Source: Chara braunii (taxonomy: Eukaryota > Streptophyta > Charophyceae > Charales > Characeae). From it: a stretch of 55,226 nt of DNA. A program made the translations under genes and the position numbers. The notes beneath the pieces were generated by a model. The model searched no databases. It saw only the letters and a program-made list of their open reading frames with translations, and had not been told where the DNA came from. The stretch spans positions 2,223,027 through 2,278,252 of the forward strand of contig BFEA01000053.1 in assembly GCA_003427395.1 (NCBI GenBank), written 5' to 3'. Shown one piece after another: positions 11,973-22,482 of this stretch (the stretch's first letter is position 1; every line of letters starts with the position of its first letter).

Positions 11973-12043
11973 ACGGGCCTAGCTCAGTTCGTACATACAT
12001 GAACTTCTTAATCGGAGACCTGAGTTCAAATCCAGATGAGACC
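11973..12043 (+). pseudogene. tRNA-Lys(CUU)-like relic or SINE head
   Basis: There is an A-box-like TAGCTCAGTTCG (11980-11991), an anticodon-loop-like TTCTTAA with CTT at the anticodon position (about 12005-12011), and a good B box GTTCAAATC (12024-12032). The acceptor stem does not pair, the 3' half of the D stem is lost, and the T stem is short by a base. I therefore call it a decayed tRNA or the head of a tRNA-derived SINE, not a working gene. Imperfect direct repeats follow (cctctgggc-containing blocks near 12135 and 12249). Confidence 0.4.
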
Positions 12044-12322
12044 AGATGAATGAAATAGTATAATTCTGAATTACCTGGGGTGATATCTGAAGCCGTTGCC
12101 CTTTACCTTGTTTAAAAACAACAACAAAAAAGGTCCTCTGGGCTGTGTGGAGGTAAGCTGGGTTTGTGCGTTTAAATTCGAGCAGTGGAGCGATCAGTGC
12201 TCTTTCCTCCCCACTATCTGAGAACGTAGGCAAACAGCCAAGCTGCTCTCCTCTGGGCCATGTTGGGGAAAGCTGGGTTTGGGGCCTGCCAATTTTCAAC
12301 AGCGGAGGCAGCTCTACGTCTG

Positions 12323-13248
12323 TGCAAGGAAGATGAGCAATAGCGAACTTCAGCAATCAAACAGCATCATGCATATGAGTCCAGATAGTCTTGACCTCGA
12401 ACCAACAGCAGAATTGCATCACGAGATTCACCAAATAAGAACACACCAAGAGTTCATAATTGACAATGCTGAAATAGTCCCATCATCATCAACGAAGAAC
12501 CAGAGTTGAAATCCTAAATCCTATCTGGCGCTCGGCGCCCAGACTACATGTGGCAGATCCTATCTAGCCTATACTACGAAGCCGAAAGATGACGTCAACA
12601 GCATTCCCGAAGTACGAGCATATGNCGACCAATGTCGCACGCTTCCAGCACCAGGTATGTCTCGCGCTACACTCACAACCTCGTTCCCCAACTCACAGAT
12701 GCCNCTAGCACCCAAGGACCACCCTGCGCCTCACCCAGCTAACAGCAGCGCAGCTCGGCTATGGCTGCGTGCTCCTTCCCTGCTCGCCCGTGAGAGCGTA
12801 GGCGCCAGCCAGCAAATAGCGCAGCAGCGCTTGCGCAGCATGCAGCCAGCACCCGAATGCCGAATGAGGAGGCAGGCCCTTCCCTATATCGAAGTGGCCT
12901 GCCTGCGTCCAGTCCCAGGAAGCTTCCAGTAGGCCCCGGTAGCCTGAGGCCCAGCACGACGAGAGCAGGCCTTGGGCCTGGAGTGGTTGCAGGTGCCCAA
13001 CTGCCTTCGGCCTGTGTTTGGCCCGGTACCCGTATCCAGCCCAGGGCCTGCCTCACATACATTCACACAGATGGCCCAGGGCCTGGATTCACTCAACCAA
13101 CTGGCGCTGCGCAACTGCCTGAATTTCCCTGAGTTGCGTGGTGGCCAGAAAAGGGCCCTGAGGGCCTCGTCGAACCTGCCTTCACTTAGGGCGGCCGACG
13201 GGCTGCAAAATGGGGCCTTATGGGGCTCATAGAGGCACTGGCCTCGCA
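12323..13248 (-). mobile_element. Solo LTR, LTR-A family, with 4-bp target duplication
   Basis: Read on the minus strand it begins TGCGAGG (13248 downward) and ends with TTCCTTGCA (at 12323), the same termini as the other LTR-A copies. A diverged CTTCACTTAGGGCGG hairpin motif lies near 13179. It is flanked by TCTG at 12319-12322 and TCTG at 13249-13252, a perfect 4-bp target-site duplication. No PBS or polypurine tract adjoins it. Two isolated Ns (about 12625 and 12704) lie inside. Confidence 0.75.
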
Positions 13249-14017
13249 TCTGTTTCTGTGATGCAACAAGTTGGAGCTGGACGCTTGCTGTGGTTTGCGG
13301 GCATTAATTTCTTTTTTTCTTTTTGATGCCCTTCTCATCTCACCATGCTGCTCGTGCTGATGAAGTTTGCTGAAGCTAAAATGGATGTCAACAGGACATC
13401 ATCTGATGGTAAAGAGTTTTCATGAACTGTTGTATTTGCACATGGCTTAGCATCTGGTGAAAAGAAAACCATGGGTGTTTGAGTGATGAGATTTTGTGTG
13501 TTAAAGCGCCACTACCTTTCCCACGCAACTTTTAGAATCGAAAATGTAACATTTAGCTCATTATTTAGAAGTTGTGTGGTTCTTTGGAGGCTCGGGGTCA
13601 CAGACCCCGAGGGCTGGCAAAGAGAGGCTTGGAGGTAGTGGTGGTTTAGCATGTGGGAGGGTCTTAGAAAAACTCTGCTTGGACCTGCGGTTCCTCGATT
13701 AGGTCCCCTTTGCCATGGAGAGCATCAGAGGATTGTTTTATTGAAGCAACTATGATCTTGCCACATTCTTGATGTGAAACTCAACTTTTAGACAGTGCCA
13801 TCCATTGCCAATCAAGAAGTGGAAGAGATAAAGAAAGAGAAGAGAGTGCAGCAAAGAAGAACATGAACAAGAAGAACATAAAGATTGACCGAATGTCTCC
13901 TCCTCTCCTGTCGACCTCCATCATCATCATTGTCTTCCCTTACAAACTTCTCTTTATCTGAGAAGTCCTCCTCTACTACACCCTGCTGAGCTAGTAGTTG
14001 TTGTGGAACATCCCTGC

Positions 14018-14099
14018 CATGCTCGGATGTTTACAGGACTACACAACAGCCTACTACGCATGCTCGGATGTTTACAGGACTACACAACAGCCTACTACG
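14018..14099 (+). repeat. Perfect tandem duplication, 2 x 41 bp
   Basis: The 41-bp unit starting 'catgctcggatgtttacagg' occurs at 14018 and again at 14059 without visible change. A near-perfect copy implies a recent duplication. Confidence 0.85.
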
Positions 14100-14164
14100 C
14101 ATACTATGCGACTCCCTCTTCCTGCCACCATAGCCACTCGCCACAAATGAAGTCAAAGTCCGGC

Positions 14165-14334
14165 TAGATCCCTCAGGGGCCCTCCCGGTGCAGCGGGCTC
14201 CCCAGTTTCCTCCTCGTCTCAACCTCTACTCACCTGCTCCTATGTCCATAGTGTCAGGGGCCTTCCCAGTGCAGCGGGCTCTCCACTTTCTCCTCGCTTC
14301 AACCTCTACTCACCTGCGCCAATGTCCATAGCGT
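14165..14334 (+). repeat. Imperfect tandem duplication, about 2 x 85 bp
   Basis: Two copies of a block run from 'caggggcc(c/t)tccc' to 'atgtccatag', starting near 14172 and 14257, with scattered substitutions. A third, shorter family of repeated phrases ('ctccaccctgaaat', 'gatacatgcccgaagtac') follows at about 14538-14720. Confidence 0.7.
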
Positions 14335-14839
14335 GGTGTAGGCTAAAACTCCCTTGGCTAGCCCTCCACTGTAGTTAGCTTTCTTGAACCACCAACCACC
14401 CTCAAGCTTCCCCTTCACCACCCAATGCTCCGTGTGAGAGTGCCCTGCAACCAGTGATGAATGATCAAGCGATGCTGCTACAGAAAGAAAAAAAGAGAAA
14501 ACATATCTGGGATCCGTCTTTCCTGGTTGGGGTGAGCTCCACCCCGAAATCGTGGTCAGACACATGTAGAAGAGTACTTTTGAGTATGCCCCACGACCAG
14601 CATAACAACTTCGGGATCCTTTGTTCCCTGTTGGGGTGAGCTCCACCCTGAAATCGCGATCGGATACATGCCCGAAGTACGCTCCACCCTGAAATTGCGA
14701 TCAGATACATGTCCGAAGTACTTGTGTGAGTATGCCCTACGACCAGTTGCATAGGCCGACGATGTGATACATGTACGAAGTACTCGTGTGAGTGCACCAT
14801 GGAAAGTGTTAGACACTGAAGCCCTATGCAAGGGAAACG

Positions 14840-15082
14840 ATGTGTATCTGAGATGTAAGTCAACAACTTGGAGGTGTTGAACACATGGTACGTTATAAGG
14901 AGTGGAGGTATAGCAATGACATCTGATGGGCCTTCAGTGACTAACACTTTCCATGGTGCTCTTATGTGCTGGCTGTAACTTTCGCAAGATCCCTTCAGGC
15001 ACAAATACTTAGACTTCACGCAAATGAGGTCACCAACAGCGAACTGTGATGACCTTCTATGCTTATTGGCCTGCTCTACCAT
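14840..15082 (-). pseudogene. Gypsy integrase C-terminal region, relic
   Basis: The translation starting at 15082 reads QANKHRRSSQFAVGDL, then a 'VKSKYL' strand and an 'APWKVL' strand, then 'HVFNTSKL'. This is the usual C-terminal integrase block (N-K-HRR...F.VGD.V.V ... GP..V ... F..SKL). It lies downstream of the integrase core on the same strand. The open frame continues to 14465, but that part matches repeated non-coding phrases. Confidence 0.7.
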
Positions 15083-15201
15083 CTTCTAGTGGTTTGTGTT
15101 TCTAATGTTCTATTCAGCTTCCGGAATGTTTTTCTTGGGTCGTAACCTTATACTTTGAATTTGGTTCAGGCAGTCGATAGGCCTACATGGTGGGTGTCTA
15201 A

Positions 15202-15411
15202 TCAGATGGCGTGGATAAATTGCTGCCACTGCTCCACCATAACTCTGACATGCCTATCACTAACTACGGTCAGAGACTGCCCTTTATCCTTGACCCAGTT
15301 CGCTGGAAGGGGAATCAATTCTGACGAGCAACTATGGTTAAAGAACTGAGCAATAACTTGGTCTGGCTTTGCTTTAGCTGGAAGGGGAATTGGTTCTGCA
15401 ACTACCATCAC
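15202..15411 (-). pseudogene. Gypsy integrase core fragment, relic
   Basis: The translation contains SLTVVSDRHVRVMVEQWQQF. This corresponds to the second catalytic aspartate region of retroviral-type integrases (SDRDxRF...W). The DR and W landmarks are kept, but the Asp after Arg is replaced by His. The first Asp and the Glu were not located. Confidence 0.6.
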
Positions 15412-16794
15412 TTGAGTGGTCCCTCTTCTTCTGTTTACTTTTGTGTCTATTATGATCCTACTCCATTCACTAAGAAAAACTAAATTCCGGAAAAATGGAA
15501 TAAGTATTCCCCCTTACTGCCAGCATTCAAAGAGCCCTCCTTTGGGCATAACCTCAGGTCTCTTCTGTCCGTCGCAACCATGACTAGGGCGGATCATCCA
15601 TGCTCATCCCGGATGTTCAAAGGGCAACACAATCACTCCTGTGCCTCTTCCATGTCATTTCCCCATAGCGGTATTCTTGGATGAAGTCCAAGACCAACCA
15701 GTATTCACACAAGGGCCTTTATTTATTTTATTCATTTGTCATTTGACTATTCTGAATTAAATAATCAATAGAAAAATCAATTGTATCAAAAATAGAATAT
15801 TATTGTTATTCTTTTTTTATCTATTTAGTAGAAAGTCACAGACTAAACCTAATTCAGCAATTTTCCATTTTTCAAAAACATCAGGATTATAGAAATTAAT
15901 AAAATACATAAGTGATAATGCATGAAAAACCAAGTGAAGATGAAGGTCAACCATAGCCAAAGGTGAATCTCTGATGCCAGTTCCCTCTCTATCCCCTTCA
16001 TCCTCACACCCTTCTCTCACCCTTCTCCACAACCTGGCATGAGGTGCCGTACCCAGCACCATGTCAGTTCCGCTCTCTCCCCTTCATCCTCTCACCCTTC
16101 TCTCTACCTCCATAGCGTACGTAGGCCTACTCCCTCCTTCCACTACTCCGCAATAGCCAGGGAGGTCTGTCCCTCCACTCTCCAGGTCCACTGCTCAGCA
16201 GGAGCTCTGCCTTCATCGTTTGGGAGGAGCAGCAGCATGACGGCAGGGTAAGATACTGCTTCACTCACTGTGCCCGAATGGTATACTCTTGCAATTTGGC
16301 CTTCCTCCTTGCTTCGTCCGTGGTACTACTGCCTCACCGGTGTGCTAGGCCTACTGGGAGTTCCTGCCTTTTGGCGGGAACATCATCACAGCCTGCAATC
16401 CTACCTCAGGGCCTGATCTAACCTACCTGCGGTCTAAGTAAGGGCCCTGACTAATGAATCCTGGGACCTCTGCTGGGCCTGAGGTGCTGGAAAATCGCTA
16501 TTGCATACTAGCCAAATTCTACTTGTGTCCCAGTCTGTCCTGGCCTTTTTAAAAGTCTCGGGCACCCAATTTAAGTCTTGTTCCTGCAGTTCGTGTGTTT
16601 CTCATGTACCTCCTCTGGAGACACAAAACGCAGGACAAGCTCGTAGTTAGTACTCCGTATAGCAATCATCACACAGGGACACAGGCAAGCAAACATCGAT
16701 TGCACACAGAACATAGAAATCTCAGCAAATCAGACTGTCAAGCAGACTGATTCTGTGCGGGTCGGTGCATGTCCATGACACAGACTCGTCCAGT

Positions 16795-17340
16795 CCTGAG
16801 GAATGGGCATTGTTTTCGGCCTCTGGCATCTGACATGCTGAACATCCTTGGATGCATCTAATGCAAGCAGAATAGATTCCTGCCTACATGTCGGCCAAAG
16901 CAAGTTTGCACAATTCTTGCTCTATCCAAGATGTCCCTTAACGTTGTGAGAATCACTGAGCACAAGGCTACAAATGTCCTCACTGTCTGGTATGTAGTAT
17001 CTGGTTACACCGTTGGATGTTAGAAATAGTGCCAGCTACCCTTTACTTGGGCACAGTGTTGGTATTCCTGATTTTGGCTGCTCTTGGGCTGTGTCTGGGT
17101 AAGTTAGTCCTGAGGAATGGGCAATGGTTTCAGCCTCTGTCATAATTTACATCCTCAGATGCATCTAATGCAAGCAGACTTCATTCCTGCCCACGTGTAT
17201 GGCCAAAGCAAGTTTGCACGAGTCTTCCTCCATCCAGAATGTTTCTCAGCGTCGTGACAATCACCGAGCGCAAGGCTACAAATGTTCCTCAGTCTGGTAT
17301 GTCGCATCTGGGTACACTGTTGGATGCTCGAAATAGCATC
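16795..17340 (-). repeat. Tandemly duplicated integrase zinc-binding segment
   Basis: Two diverged copies of about 240 bp start at 16795 and 17107, a period of 312 bp. Shared blocks include 'cctgaggaatgggca', 'tgcatctaatgcaagcag', 'ggccaaagcaagtttgcac', 'gcacaaggctacaaatg' and 'gttggatg'. On the minus strand one copy reads SDSHNVKGHLG, the H-x-x-x-H part of the integrase HHCC finger. Confidence 0.65.
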
Positions 17341-17589
17341 CCCCCAGCTGCTCTTTACACAGGCACTTCATGAGGCTTCTCCTACTCGAGCTATGACTTC
17401 CCAAAGCACTTCTTCATCCGCATAGGTATTTCTGGTCTTCCATTGCAGGTCTTGGGCTACATTGAGGTAAGTTACAATTGTCCCAGCTATTCTAGACAAG
17501 ACATCCACGAACCATGTTGTATTTATACTTGCGAGGTCAACTCGTCAATCTACTGCAGCTGTTTAGCCAACTTAGTGGATTGTCTAGCT

Positions 17590-17800
17590 TGGGTCTTCAA
17601 CCATCATTTGACTACACCCAAGGCGATAATGCCACCATGTCTGCAGTGCCTCATATAATGTGTACAACTCCTGGATGCCAATTGAGCTGTTTTTTCAAAG
17701 GACAGCCGGATAGACATGAGCTTACCGGGCGGTACCCTGTGCTTTCATTTGGCTGTGACACAGCCTCTATCCCAAAGTTTTATCAATTGGAACTATAAAC
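17590..17800 (-). pseudogene. Gypsy RNase H fragment, relic
   Basis: Reading the minus strand across frames gives a 'GYRPVEF(M)S..RLS' stretch, then 'AQLASRELY.LYEAL.TWWHY'. This is the RNase H region of Gypsy pol containing the conserved Glu helix. Several frameshifts are needed, so it is dead. Confidence 0.6.
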
Positions 17801-17839
17801 GGTATGGAAGGGTCTAGGTCTGCCATGGTACTCCATTAG

Positions 17840-18403
17840 CGCCATTTAACTTCTTGGAAGCCTAAGTGCGGTCTTTGTTCTACTGCCACAGTGCTTCTTC
17901 ATTTAGTAGCTCAATGCAGTGGTGCTGTTGTTCTGATTTTCATAAGAACTTGTGGGAGTAATTCACGCATCCCAGAAAGGATCACAGTTAAGTGAGAGTC
18001 TTGGGCATTGACAAGTCTCCAATTGCTGATATCGTCTTGTCTTCATGCTGTACAACATCTCCATCTAGGACGTGGCCAATATACGAAATTTGGTGCTCGA
18101 CCCATTCGCACTTCTTGGGATTGACTTTTTTACTTTCCTCAACTTCGAGCATACATTTTGCAAATGACCACCATGCTCTTTTAACGAGTTACAAAACACT
18201 AGGATATCATCCCCATATCAATCAGGCCAATTTCTAAACATATAATTTCTTCAGCGCTGAAAAGTAGCAGGGGTTTGTAAGGCCAAAGCGCGTCACAGTT
18301 GACTCATTATGTCCTTTCGGGTTCTAAATGCAGTCTTGTGCTGATCCTCCTTCTATACTCCTATTTGATGATACACAAATTTGCAGCCCTGCAAATGATC
18401 TAG
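17840..18403 (-). pseudogene. Gypsy reverse transcriptase core, relic (part 2)
   Basis: The minus-strand frames show 'VYHQI', then 'AQDC', then 'VTRFGLTNP', which resembles the usual [11 protein letters not shown] block. Stops interrupt it. The sequence ends exactly at the CTAG target site of the LTR at 18404. Its continuation resumes at 19446 on the other side. Confidence 0.65.
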
Positions 18404-19441
18404 TGCGAGGATTGAGCCCCTCGCAGGGCCTTTCAGGCCTCGACGCCCAACAAGAAAGGGGTGCCCAACAATCCTCGTGCGCCCCCTAAGCGAAGGTGGG
18501 TCTGCATTTCAACATGATGCTTTATTGTTGCCATTTCTGCATGTGAGGGCGGCGGACAGTTGTCACACACCAGTTGGTTACAAGGGCCATGCCCTGTGGG
18601 ATCATGACATGCTGAGCCTCTGGGCTCATCCAGGCTGCGACGTGGCCAGAGGGCGTTCAACCAATAGAATTGCAGCGTGTGACGCTGGCGATGTTGCACA
18701 GTTGGGCTGCTTAACTGCTGCGGGCCCAGGCCACTGTCTGCTTTAGGCGTGGGCTCAGGACTGGGGCCCTGACCGGAAGCCACTGGAAATATGGTGGCCA
18801 GGCCAAGGGCGCACGAAGGCAGAGCTCACTTTCCATATAGGAAAGTGAGAGCCTACGCAGGGGACATTCTGACTCTGCTTCACTACACAGTGACGCTGCT
18901 GGTTTACAGTGCGAGCAGGCTGCGAGAGAGCTGGCTGAAGGGCGCACGGGGGCACATAGTGGTGAGGGACGCTGCAGGGCAGCGGGCACTGAGCAGCCAT
19001 AGCTGGCCAGCTCAACGATAAGGCTGGCGTGGGCGATGGTGGTCCCCTTGGGCACGGGTGCACATGAGGTGGGAGAGAAGGGGGTGAGGTGAGAGAGTGA
19101 TGAGAGGCACATATCTGGTGTATGCGGCAGTCTGCATGGGTGACTTCGTCCCGTACATTGGTCTTCAGTTTGAAGTGACTCCTGTTGCTTGTCGTAGTCT
19201 AGGCTAGATAGGTGCTGAGTAGAGATAGGCTGGGCGTTGGGCACCAATCGAGAAGGGTGACATTGGATACTTTGTTGGTGGTGGTGAGAAGAGGCGGACA
19301 TTGACGTCTGAGTTCATTGTATTGCTCGTATTTGGCTTGTATCAGTGCATTGTTCTCTCTGCTTGGGACACAATTATCTGGCATTTATCGTGGTATTGCA
19401 ATTTGTTTTCTTTGTCTATCGCTCTCGTTCATTTCCTTGCA
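18404..19441 (+). mobile_element. Solo LTR, LTR-A family, inserted in RT relic
   Basis: It is 1,038 bp, beginning TGCGAGGATTGAGCCC and ending TTCCTTGCA. It is flanked by CTAG (18400-18403 and 19442-19445). Removing the LTR and one CTAG brings together the two halves of the minus-strand RT ('LLD' with 'HLQGCKF'), which proves the insertion event. The open frames inside it (for example 18711-19301 minus) are LTR sequence, not genes. Confidence 0.85.
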
Positions 19442-19843
19442 CTAGTAAGTAGTCAAATGCTGGAAAGATCCGGCGTTCTTCACAGTAATTGCATGGTAGC
19501 CTCTGTAGTCTATGTGTAGTCACAGTTCTCCCTCTAGACTTGCGCACCATACCGAGATGAGTTATGCTTGGTCCACCCGTATGGATTAGTTCTCCACTAG
19601 TTGCTTACTTGATGTAAAGTTGATCGGACCCTTTGGAGTCTTCTGTGCGGGTATTATCTCAATCGAGTGCTTAATCTCTCTCTCAGCTTCTCCACTAAGT
19701 GCCTTAAGCTGTGCAAATTTTCTCAGGAGCAATCTGATCAGGGGTGGTACCTCCTCTACAGAGCTTTCTGAGCTTTCTGATGTGCTATCTCGTTTTTCTC
19801 TTTCCGTCAGTTTCACTAGTGCTGCGAAAACTTGATCTATCAT
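19442..19843 (-). pseudogene. Gypsy PR-RT linker and RT N-terminus, relic (part 1)
   Basis: The frame from 19843 includes 'IKHSIEIIPAQKTPKGPI', the standard start of Gypsy RT (H.I...PG..P...). After a shift it continues as 'DYRGYHAITVKNAGSF'. This matches the same region of the composite element at 27439-28614. The preceding Glu/Ser-rich segment resembles the linker after the protease. Confidence 0.7.
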
Positions 19844-19860
19844 TTTTCTCTAAACTACAT

Positions 19861-20347
19861 TATCTTGAGGGGGGGCGGCTCACTCATGCAGTACACCCAT
19901 AAAGAGGACTTCTGTCACCACTCATGGAAGAAGTGAACTTTTTTCTGGCTACAACTGCTGCTTATTAGCCAACACATTGTTTTTCCAACTTCACAACTGC
20001 CTTTGCCCCCTTTTGCCAATCCAAGAAGTGAAATTTGTTCTTGCTACCACTGCTGCTTATTAGCTGTGCCACCGGGACGGATGTATGGGACTCCCCTGAT
20101 CGTCTGGGATGTCCAGTCGGACAACTGGTCAGGGCGTCCGACTGGAGCACTATGTCCGAGTGGCGGGAAAAATAGGGGCGGTGGCTTTTTCTACTCTTTG
20201 GGGCTAGGGGGTGGTGTAGAGGGTGTTGTGGCTTTTTCCACTTTCTGGGCCATGGGGGTGGTGTAGAGTGTGTTGTGCAGTAGGGGGGAGGGAAGGGTAA
20301 ATGTTTGGGGGGAGGGAAGGGTAAATGTTTGGGGGGTCTTAGGGGCT
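19861..20347. other. No gene recognised; G-rich short repeats
   Basis: This holds two copies of a 24-bp unit (ggggggagggaagggtaaat...) at about 20283-20333 and a repeated 'gggggtggtgtagag' phrase near 20210 and 20252. The Pro-rich minus-strand frame 19965-20369 follows from that composition. Confidence 0.5.
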
Positions 20348-20907
20348 TGCGAGGTTTGAGCCCTTGCAAGACCCTTCTCGGGCATACACTTGATATGGGC
20401 TTAGGCCCCCTGCAAGCCTCATGACTGCCCTAAGTGAAGGGGGGCCTGCATATTCGTGTGAGGCCAACTTTTGCCATTTTGCGTGTGTGGGGTACCAGAC
20501 AGTTGCAGCATGCCAATTGTTTACAGGGCAACGAGAGCCTTCTCTGGCTCTTTCCAGAAGCAGCAGTTGTGTCTTACAGTTGAGCCTAGGGCTCAAACAC
20601 CCATGCAGAGGTTGACACGTCACGCAGCGGCCACGGACCAATGAGAATGCTGCTCCTTCGTCACACACTTGCCAGGAGCCAGTGGGGTGACAACAACCTG
20701 GATGTGGCTAACTGCACAGGGCCCAGGCCAGTATCTGAAACTGGGCCTGAGCGCAGATACCGGGGCCCGACTGGAAGCTACTGGAAACTCGCCCAGCCAG
20801 GCCCAGGGCATGACAATAGGGCTTGCCCAGCAGCAAGGGAAGCTGGCCTGTGTAGGCAATGCGGTCACGCTGCTGCGTTGTTGCACGAGCAGCTGCGCTA
20901 GCGCTCT
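20348..20907 (+). mobile_element. Truncated LTR-A copy, 5' part
   Basis: It begins TGCGAGGTTTGAGCCC and carries CCTAAGTGAAGG and the 'cagcatgccaattgtttaca' block. At about 20905 it changes abruptly into integrase coding sequence ('ctgagaacaagcac'). The 3' half of the LTR and nearly all of the element body are missing. Confidence 0.7.
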
Positions 20908-21170
20908 GAGAACAAGCACAAACGACAGTCCGCATTTTGCGTAGGGGAACATGTCTGGGTAAAGGCTAGTGAGCTTGGACAGGAATTCAGCATCTCTAGA
21001 AAGCTAACACCGCAGTACTTTGGCCCTTGGGAAGTCCTCGATATCGTGGGTAATGATTGGATGTTCCTTATGTGATTAGAATCCCTGGTCACCTTCGCGT
21101 TTACCCCATGTTTCGTGCTTCCAAGCTTGCACCTTTCACTGCGATTGACATTTTCCCATCCAGGAGACCT
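20908..21170 (+). pseudogene. Gypsy integrase C-terminal fragment, relic
   Basis: The plus-strand frame reads ENKHKRQSAF, then VWVKASELGQEF, then YFGPWEVLDIVGND. It closely matches the minus-strand product at 26297-26986. A stop follows 'MFL', and the rest is frame-shifted ('SKLAPF', 'FPSRR') up to the LTR at 21171. The chromodomain seen in the other copy is absent. Confidence 0.75.
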
Positions 21171-22018
21171 TGCTGACGTGGCAATTTAAGCCGAGGTGGA
21201 ACTGCATCGAATTGTGGGTTGTGTCGAGGCATCGACTGGTCATCATTAATGCACGACAGGTTACTGGTGAGAAATCTGTGGTTGGGGGCAACACTTACGT
21301 GGGTCCTTACCTTATCTACCCTCTTCGTTGCTTCTTACCGTGAGGAAGTGAGTCTTGTCTTGAGAGTCCTCTCGATGTGAGGTGTCGCGAGCGCTCAACC
21401 TTGAGAGTCGACATGCTTCCTGGGCAGCAAGCTGGTGGGAGACGGGCGAAGCCTCTGAAGGGCCCTGGACGAAGCACTCGGGTCACGGTCACCATGCCAA
21501 CCCGCTGTGACTAGTACACGCATGCTTTGAGAGGCTCGTTGCATGCGAGGGTAAACAACTTGCAGGGGCTGGCAGGTTTGGCATAGACTTGGGGCACAGG
21601 GGTGGGACGGATTGCACACCTGTAGACACGCCATCTGAACCAGAGCTACAGGACGGCGACACAAAGTGACTACTCAAGAGGGATACACAGGGGGAGGGAA
21701 GATTCCAGTAATTGCTCAAATGTTCAGTATTGTAATATTTCCATTTCAGCATGTATTTCAACAAACGGTTTTATTTTTATTTTTGATTAGTTAGCTGTGA
21801 CGGACTGCTAACAGCTGACTGTTGCAGATAGAGTAGTTGTTTATTCTTGCTGCAAACATCTGTTTCAGACTAGTCAAAAGTAGGAATAGAATTGTTTGTA
21901 GGGGTCTGAAACTATCTGCTGTTCCGCTTGACTACTTCCTGATAAATCTGGACCGTATATTTAATTTTATTTATTAAGCGGTTGGGTGCCACGCTGCGGT
22001 AGGTCCCAGTTAGGACAC
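21171..22018 (+). mobile_element. LTR-B, as 3' LTR of the fragment
   Basis: It begins TGCTGACGTGGCA directly after integrase sequence. It is an inverted homologue of 30497-31490: shared blocks include 'gaaatctgtggttgggggca', 'gtgaggaagtgagtc' and 'catgccaaccc'. The 3' end ('aggacacta', about 22018) is approximate. Confidence 0.65.
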
Positions 22019-22123
22019 TAGTTCAGATTGCATGCCACGTGTAGCTTTGGGGTGAAGATGACAATGAGGTTGTGTGGCATACTGTGCAGCCACACGGGCC
22101 TTGCAGGGCCCGTCCCGGACCTC

Positions 22124-22410
22124 CAGCCTGTTTCCCTACAGGGAAACTTCCAGGCTCTTGCCTGGAAGCTTCCTTCTGACAGGGCCTACAGGCCCCAGCC
22201 TGTTTCCCTACAGGAAACTTCCAGGCTCTTGCCTGGAAGCCTCCTTCTGACAGGGCCTACAGGCCCCAGCCTGTTTCCCTACAAGGAAACTTCCAGGCTC
22301 TTGCCAGGCTCTTGCCTGGAAGCTTCCTTCTGACAGGGCCTACAGGCCCCAGCCTGTTTCCCTACAGGGAAACTTCAGGGAACTTCCAAGCTCTTGCCTG
22401 GAAGCTTCCG
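22124..22410 (+). repeat. Four tandem units, each with three hairpins
   Basis: Units start at 22124, 22196, 22267 and 22350 (spacing 72, 71 and 83). Each contains TTTCCC-TACA-GGGAAA (perfect in units 1 and 4), CTTCCAGGC-TCTT-GCCTGGAAG (9-bp perfect stem) and GGGCC-TACA-GGCCC. Unit 3 has an extra partial copy of the middle hairpin. They lie 60-350 bp upstream of the TATA box, where U3 enhancers sit. Confidence 0.9.
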
Positions 22411-22454
22411 CAGGGTCTAGGCCAGGGGAGCATTGGCACGGCCAGCCTCCTGCA

Positions 22455-22482
22455 CGGGCCAGCACTATAAAGGACTGGCCCG
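22455..22482 (+). promoter_or_regulatory. TATA box inside a perfect inverted repeat
   Basis: TATAAA (22466-22471) lies in the 12-nt loop between CGGGCCAG (22455-22462) and CTGGCCCG (22475-22482). It is the probable core promoter of LTR-D; transcription would start about 30 bp downstream. Confidence 0.7.

Larger units (their letters stand above)
13253..14464. other. No gene recognised; short tandem repeats
   Basis: Mixed AT-rich sequence with no recognisable coding signal. Two tandem duplications lie near its end and are listed separately. Confidence 0.5.
14465..19860 (-). mobile_element. Decayed minus-strand Ty3/Gypsy relic (Gypsy-1)
   Basis: Pol domains occur in the right order on the minus strand. 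Reading from high to low coordinates, they are the RT N-terminus (19442-19843), RT core (about 17840-18403), RNase H (about 17590-17800), integrase zinc-binding region (duplicated, about 16795-17340), integrase core (15202-15411) and integrase C-terminus (about 14840-15082). All are full of stops and shifts. A solo LTR (18404-19441) splits the RT. Neither of its own LTRs was identified. Confidence 0.75.

Noticed and set aside
18711-19301. 196-residue minus-strand frame
   Set aside because: It lies wholly inside a solo LTR with target-site duplications.
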